Shown here one piece after another: positions 58,173 through 64,000 of a stretch of 64,000 nucleotides of DNA (positions are counted from its first letter, which is position 1; each line of letters opens with the position of its first letter). A model generated the notes under the pieces. It was not told the origin of the DNA, ran no database searches, and saw only the letters and a list, made by a program, of their open reading frames with translations. The translations under genes were made by a program, and so were the position numbers. The DNA is taken from the NCBI GenBank assembly GCA_018340375.1, contig JAFFJZ010000006.1:27968001-28032000 (forward strand). The letters run 5' to 3'. The DNA comes from Gonatopus flavifemur (Eukaryota; Arthropoda; Insecta; Hymenoptera; Dryinidae).

Positions 58173-59639
58173 CTAGAACGAAATGTCAATGCGTGGGCGA
58201 TCGAGGAACAACGTTTCGTCGAGAGGGCTGCGCATATACGAGGAGAATGAAGAAAAAAGAATCTTGCATCTACTGGCAAGCGTCTACCAACAACCAACTT
58301 AACGGATTGTATTATTAGCACGTGATGTTTTGAACGGAACACTCGTGAATTAAAAATACTTGCATTTTTTCCGAGATGATGTGGACGAAGAAATATACAA
58401 AATATTATTGAAATGGCGGAGTGAATCGTTATCATCATCATCATTATCATCATCATCATCATCATAATCATCTCATCATCGGCTTGTAAGAATCGTTAAC
58501 TCAACTGTCTTTGCACGTGTTTGCTCGATGTTGTCGTGAAAACGATGATGACATAACATCTCGTTGCTGCAGTTAGAGCCTCGGAATAAGTCGGTCATAC
58601 AAAGAGTCGACGATAATTCAACGATAATAAGATCCCATAGCGGCACCGCGGTGCCGATGTGAAAGAGAAAGGAAGAAAGGGGGAGAGGATACGTGTTGTC
58701 ATAATAGAGGAAGAAAAAAAAGACTGTGGAGGAGATTCAATTGAGCATCATTGAGAATCGGAATTCCCCCCTATCGCTGTGATTAAGATTGAATATTATC
58801 GATTAGATTTGGTAATTTTACCTTGAATCATTCGAGGAGGAAGCAACTCCACATAAAAAATTTGAAAAAGATTTCATTAAGCTGACAATAAAATAAAGAT
58901 TTTATGTAATCAGATTTTTGCGTCCGATTACATAAAATTACACTTAACGTAGCGATTTATGTCCGAACGAATCATCATCGTCATATCATTCTCTTCGTCA
59001 CATTATTATACAATCGAGTTGGAATCTTGGTACAGGTCAACGGAGAAATTCATTTGTATTCGTTGGGACTTGAGCAACAGAATTACGGATTTTGATTGGC
59101 CAGTCACGTTGTGTACAGATTTTATGGACGTTTAACGGTGCTGCTCCACAACCGATCCTCGTAGCACGTCGTATGTGTACGCGAATATGAATATAACACG
59201 TACGATTGCTACCACGACGTTTACGTCCACATATACATAACTACACGTTGTGCTCCCGGTATTATCTCTTGAGAGAAAGATACGACATTCGGCGCCAGTT
59301 CAATTTGCGAGCTGCTAACCCACTCGATAACCATCAATGGCGGCTTTCCATTTATTCTCTTATAAAGAACAAAAGTTCAACGATCTCCGTACTAAGATAC
59401 TTAGATTTTTCATTCTTCTTCCTTCTTTTTCCCCCCCACAGCTCTATCTCTTTCTGATACAATCGTTCAATAAGGAACGTTGATATCTTCATGCACAGAA
59501 AATTGAATGAGGTACGAGATATGCGAGAAGAGATCGATTCGACTGGTGGAGATTGTCCGAGTTGTATATTCGGCGCGGCACTGCTAAGGATGCATTCGCC
59601 GGATCTTGACGAGAATGACTGTGATTCGTGCAGTTATAG
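58173..59639. other. ssh upstream intron (or 5' region), repeat-poor block
   Basis: ATC/ATG-rich simple sequence around 58430-58478. An open frame at 59491-59676 on the plus strand contains CPSC and CDSC pairs but runs into the element beginning at 59640 and has no recognisable product. Confidence 0.45.
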
Positions 59640-59813
59640 CCCTAGTAGAAATATAACCAGTTTTTCCTATTACTGATGAGGCACTGATCAGAAAGAACTA
59701 ATCAGGAAAAACTGATCGTTAGGCCCTTACAAGTTCCCCGCTAGTCACTAGACTCTTTCTAGCCCTTGGCTAGATTCTCGCGAGGCCCTGACGTTGCTGG
59801 GGATAGTAAAATA

Positions 59814-59970
59814 GGGACAAAATCACATTTTCGGGTTATGTGTTATATGTTGTTATTAAAATTACTATACTTTTTATCAATAAATAACAGAATTCCATCA
59901 CTGCTTACTAGAAAGTATAGTAATTCGAATGACACCGTATAATACATAACCCCAAAATGTGATTTTGTTC
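59814..59970. repeat. Palindromic repeat, 157 bp
   Basis: ACAAAATCACATTTTCGGGT at the left pairs with ACCCCAAAATGTGATTTTGT at the right, and TACTATACTTT with AAAGTATAGTA. The right flank ends TTTTCTCTGCGTGTA, a CAC-type end whose left partner is missing. Confidence 0.75.
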
Positions 59971-60354
59971 TTAGTTTACTATAAAGTGTAGTAATTTTTT
60001 AGGTAACTTTTCTCTGCGTGTATAAAGCTGATCAAATTCTGACAAGTGATTGCCTTTATTCACAAGAAACATTCATAGCGTAAATGTTTATGAAAAATAT
60101 CCGGTTTGAAGAACATATCGATCGTTATGGGAGTGATATATTCCAATTGAAAAAGTAAACCTTAACCAAAATTCGAAGTATTTCAAAAAAATTGAATTGA
60201 ACTGGTTCTAATTATTTGATCCTAGTTTTGCTGTATTAAATCAATTAAACCTAACTTCAATAATTATAAAGAGTGTATGCACATAACAAATCTACCTTGG
60301 AACTTATTGGATTTTGTAAGGTTGTGATATCCTCAGCGTGTATTGCCTATAATC

Positions 60355-60945
60355 ACAATGGGCCCCAGGCTGGGTCCGTCCTCTTTAATCCAATATTGTG
60401 GAATGACGATGGGGCCCATGTTGGCTCAATCTTGACCCTGCTGTGCTTTCTGATACAATTATGGTTGGTAAAAAATGGAAATAATGAATCTTAGTGCGAG
60501 CACATTTGAACTTGGTCCCAATTTGAACCAGCGTGAGGCCAAGATTGGGGTGAATTTATATCTTGAGCATGCGTGTACAATCCTCAACGTGTATGAATTT
60601 TGATCCAGTCTTGGGCCCATATAGACACGATGGGGCTCAACACTAGGCCCAAGACTGGGCTAAAGCGGGACTGGAAATCATGCCCGCTGGGGTAGAATTC
60701 AAAGCAATTCTCCCATTTCAAAAGAAAAAAAGGAAGAGGCAGTATTGATTGCCTAATCTGGATTCATGCTGGGCCCATGGTGTTACCAATCCTCGAGCAA
60801 AGCGATGCAGCAAAGCTGGGAACGATGTTACCATTTCAGGGTTGGCCCCATTTGTCTGCCCAGCTTGGCGGCCCCAGGTTGGGCAGCGCGGGCACTCACC
60901 ATGGGCTTAGATTGGGCCCGCCGTTAATACACACTTGGGTATAGT
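60355..60945. repeat. GGGCCC/TTGGGCC word array
   Basis: More than fifteen GGGCCC, TTGGGCCC, CTGGGCC and GGCCCA words in both orientations, for example 60361-60380, 60611-60665 and 60845-60920. Same word class as 11432-12625. Its own termini are not resolved. Confidence 0.6.
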
Positions 60946-61407
60946 AACTTGAATATTATTTCATGGTATCTCATGATTGAGGTGGAAACACCATACATAT
61001 ATTTTTTGTCCTTGGTAAAATCTCCTAGATTTTCTCTGAGACAAAGTCTAGGAAAATTTTTCCTAAGGGTTTTTGCTAAAAATATACTTTTTATCCCTTG
61101 GAAACATCTTCAACAAAAACATTGAATGGAAAATCATTAATTTATCATCACAATTTCACATCTTCATCGACATAAACTGCATTCTTGTGGGTAATGAGGT
61201 TAGTTACTTACAAATACCTCATCAACTACTGACCAGGGCCTCATCAGTGACTCACTCATATCTGCTCAGTTTTTCTAATCAGTTTCTCATTAGTCAGAGT
61301 GTTACATCCTTTGTCAGAAACTTGTAAGTTTGCTGATCAGTCCCTGATCAATAAAATAGAAAACTGATCAGTGCCTCATCATTTACTAGGAAAAATTTCT
61401 ACTAGGG

Positions 61408-62210
61408 AGGGACATCATTCCTTCGATAGATATCAACCGGTCGATTGATATTGGTCAGCCTCCAGTTACCCAGTCAAACATGTGTAGAATTAGATGTTAG
61501 ATGGTTTGATGATTTCGATACTCAACCGGGTAAGCTGAATTTTAGCTATTATTGCTGAATATTTTAGTACCCCCAGGACGGCTGATTCTTTACCAACATT
61601 AGCTGAAATTCAGCTGTGGGAGCTGAAAAAAAGACGGTTCATCTCACAGTTAATTACTTTTTTCCATGAACGTTGCAAAATTTATGGGGTTGAAACTGGC
61701 AGTCGTGGAGCTACCAGCCAATCGTCATAACTTTTTACACAAAACACTATCGATTCATCCATCAAATCATTTCATCGATTTCTGGGGTGAATAAAGCTTC
61801 AAAAGCGTTGAATCAAAAGTTACAAGAATCGGCTGCTAGCTTTACGGTTGCTAGTTTCAGCTTCATGCGAAACCTCACAATATATTGGCGGGAGATCTTC
61901 CGATTTCCGTCCTTGTATCCCGAAATCCCGAGTCTAAGCTGAATCTCAACGGATGATAGCGTGAAGAAGTAACGAGAAAGCATAGCGACGAGACTATCTA
62001 TAATTGATTTGAAGGATTACTCAATCGATTCTTGATATGAACGATATTTCAACTAAGTTCAGTGAAAAGTTACAACAATCCGCTGCTGACTTTCGGCTGC
62101 CAGTTTCAGCTCCGTTCAAATTTGAGCTTCATTCAAGTCAGAACCATTTGTTAGAGAAAGACAGGGGCCAAACTATTCTGAAAAATTATGCAAAAATGAA
62201 ACAATAAGCC
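61408..62210. other. Spacer with AGCTGAA words and repeat D
   Basis: Words TTCAGCT/AGCTGAA cluster at 61535-61650. Repeat D lies at 61688-61866, with a half copy at about 62040-62115. An inverted E fragment lies near 61890-61960. Confidence 0.45.
61688..61866. repeat. Palindromic repeat D, copy 2
   Basis: GGTTGAAACTGGCAGTC at the left against GCTAGTTTCAGCTTCAT at the right, with AAAAGTTACAAGAATCGGCT as in 33849-33954. Confidence 0.65.
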
Positions 62211-62280
62211 CAAAATATCGCTCTGCATAGTACAGACCTTCTGCAATCAATATGGATGGTTTGTACAGAACGATATTTTG
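62211..62280. repeat. 70-bp hairpin, AATATCGCTCTGTACAG family
   Basis: CAAAATATCGCTCTG at the left, CAGAACGATATTTTG at the right; the inner GTACAGACC and GGTTTGTAC also pair. Second copy of the 53574-53640 hairpin with a different loop. Confidence 0.8.
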
Positions 62281-62349
62281 ATTTTATTGCTTCGTTTTCG
62301 AATCATTTCTCAGAAAAGATTCCAAATTTATATTTCAGTGAGGAAGTAA

Positions 62350-62497
62350 CGCGTAATTTGTGAATGGGTCGAAAAATAGTAGATTCAGTTGAAATCATTA
62401 ATAACAAATCATTGAAAATCAGTTTAAAATCGGTATTTCGAGAAACAGGGACGGCAATCGAAGAATCTCCTGATAAACCAGGAGGTTTTGCAACATT
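62350..62497 (+). repeat. Dispersed repeat E copy
   Basis: ATCAGTTTAAAATCGGTATT, CGAGAAACAGGGACGGC and GGAGGTTTTGCAAC match the copies at 27510 and 35480. Confidence 0.6.
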
Positions 62498-62680
62498 AGA
62501 CTGCAGTCACCAACTCCTTTTCCAGTTCTTTAGAAATCGGGTTACCGATTTTTCAATTCATCTCTTGACTGTTCGATACCATTCCTTCAGATTGAAATTT
62601 TCATGGTTTTGCATCACTGCCCGTAAAGATCTCCTTAAATTACGTATCCTGGAATCTCTGGCAACGTTACCCGGCTAGAA

Positions 62681-62880
62681 ATGAGGCTGAAACTAGCAGA
62701 TTTCAGCTAACAGACTTGCATTCTACTTCATTATAGAATTGTCGTAGAATGATGAAACCGACACAATGAGATTCATGAATCCTAATCTTTGAAAATATGT
62801 ATTTTGAAAGAATTCCACTTCACATTGGCTCAGTTAATAAACGCGGTCTGCTAGTTTACGTCTGCCAGCTTTAGCTTCAT
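62681..62880. repeat. Palindromic repeat D, copy 3
   Basis: ATGAGGCTGAAACTAGCAG at the left, GTCTGCTAGTTTACG and GCTTTAGCTTCAT at the right. Confidence 0.6.
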
Positions 62881-63052
62881 CTTTTCTTCTTTTATTGCAA
62901 CAGCTCGATTAAAAATTGCGATATCATAGTACACAAAAAATGAATCCAAACAAAATTAGTGAATTACGAAGAGATTTCACGACACGCATACGCGATATAT
63001 GTGAATTTAGACATTTGTTATGAACCCATTTTCTCAAGACTTTCACTCGACG

Positions 63053-63114
<62 letters not shown>

Positions 63115-64000
63115 AATACGAAGAGAAGAAACGAAATGAGTATTTACTCGAGGAATAGTTCCTAATTAACTTCCAACGTTTATCCATCAAATATCTTCGA
63201 ATCTTCGATTAATCGACAATTAATTCGAACTTGCGAATAATGTACTTTCTATGTATCAAATTACAATGATGATATTATATTTTCACCTAGATCCAGCGAG
63301 TACAGAAATACCTCCTCACAATTGCTTCGAATTAACTAACGTATACCTCGGGGCACTGGTATTATAATATCGGATCATCGTTTTATGGGTTCTACCTCGA
63401 GTTCTCCTACCTCGGGTTGTTGTACGTATCGGGTGAAAGTTTAGCAATTATTCTCCTGTAATGTAAGGATTTTAAGGTAATTTAGGAGAGAGAGATATAC
63501 AACTGTTTTTACGATTTTCTAGACCGATTCCTCGAGCTGCGGAATTAAAATAAAATTTATTCTTCTGGTTGGTCGTTATTGACTTATGAAACTTGTTGTT
63601 GTTGTTCATTTCAACAACCGAGGAGAGAGAAGGAAAAATGCAAAACCTTTGGAATACGGTAATTTGACGATTGCAAAATATAAGTTTGTAACAATGGCTG
63701 GAACCTGGTAAAGAAAGATACGTATAATTGATATCGCTAACAAATTTATACCCTCCGCGATACAAGCGCGCACCTGGAGATTCCTATCTACGACGGTTGT
63801 CATCCTTCTTTTGTTGTCTCTTCTTGATTGTACGGATGGTATAAGACCTATATGCATACGCAAACACATAAGAAAATATCGTCCGGTAGACCTTTCGACT
63901 TGAATGCTATTCGCATAAGGTTGTAAAGTGTGTCACGTACCGGTATACCAACGCCTATGTAATAAATGTATGTCTTTATTTATTTATATTTCATCAGTTT
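62881..64000. other. Repeat-poor end of the window
   Basis: Unique sequence plus the GA run at 63055-63111. No exon recognised; presumably an upstream ssh intron or 5' flank. Confidence 0.45.
63055..63111 (+). repeat. (GA)n microsatellite, longest in the window
   Basis: About 28 perfect GA units. CT-rich on the ssh-sense strand. Confidence 0.97.

Larger units (their letters stand above)
59640..61407. mobile_element. CCC-type composite element with CTGATCAG words
   Basis: CCCTAGTAGAAAT at the left, its complement ATTTCTACTAGGG at the right, AG on both sides. The outer parts are rich in CTGATCAG, CTAATCAG and CTGATGAGGC words (59660-59720 and 61190-61390). The middle carries a hairpin (59814-59970), a CAC-like end near 60020 and a GGGCCC-word array (60355-60945), so it is a stack of insertions. 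Confidence 0.75.

Noticed and set aside
59491..59676. Small plus-strand frame with CPSC and CDSC pairs
   Set aside because: It ends inside the transposable element starting at 59640 and no zinc-finger family could be recognised; likely chance.
58173..64000. First coding exon of slingshot (MALVTVQRSP-type start)
   Set aside because: Searched on the minus strand for the complement of the expected start; not found, so it is probably upstream of the window.

Overview
This is eukaryotic DNA, AT-rich and intron-dominated. The only gene I can identify is an insect slingshot (ssh) gene on the minus strand. Slingshot is the phosphatase that dephosphorylates and so activates cofilin at F-actin. Two exons are recognisable by their protein sequence and have clean splice sites: 52327-52486 (start of the conserved N-terminal block) and 24380-24558 (rest of that block, up to the LDGDG motif). 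A third, upstream exon at 57946-58172 is proposed because it is open, has an acceptor and a donor, and joins the 52.4 kb exon in phase. The catalytic domain and the start codon are not here: transcription enters from beyond 64000 and leaves through position 1. The window is therefore almost entirely intron: over 5.8 kb, 5.5 kb, 27.8 kb and over 24.3 kb. The organism is an insect, plausibly a hymenopteran; I cannot name it. No CRISPR array, bacterial operon, rRNA or intact transposase is present.

Region by region: 1-24.3 kb (intron after the 24.4 kb exon) is packed with foldback and terminal-inverted-repeat elements, two of them piggyBac-like with TTAA duplications, separated by repeat-poor stretches at about 5.1-6.1, 12.6-14.9 and 18.3-19.2 kb. 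A mariner relic lies next to the 24.4 kb exon. The 24.6-52.3 kb intron alternates repeat-poor, purine/pyrimidine-biased and microsatellite-rich blocks (24.6-26.2, 29.6-32.4, 35.6-38.9, 47.1-50.4, 50.6-52.3 kb) with repeat clusters (26.3-29.6, 32.4-35.6, 38.9-42.6, 44.2-47.1 kb). The 52.5-64 kb part has the same alternation.

The striking content is a swarm of non-autonomous elements that share one design. Most start and end with either CAC(T/G)NNNAGAAAAA-like or CCCNNGTRGAAATT-like termini, and most are flanked by a 2-bp target duplication of varying sequence (TA, TT, TG, CG, TC, CC, AG, CA or CT). They are filled with one short word repeated in both orientations, and the word differs from family to family: GCTG/CAGC, GGTTG/CAACC, GTACTGG/CCAGTAC, GAGTGAAA/TTTCACTC, TTGGCGCAA, GGGCCC, CCTGATCAGG and others. 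This resembles the architecture of CACTA-type transposons (CAC ends, short duplications, subterminal motif arrays), but no transposase is visible, so the classification is inference. One element inserted into another leaves a readable empty site elsewhere in the window, which supports the 2-bp duplication directly. Two copies of a 300-bp family lie in opposite orientation in the introns on both sides of the 52.4 kb exon.
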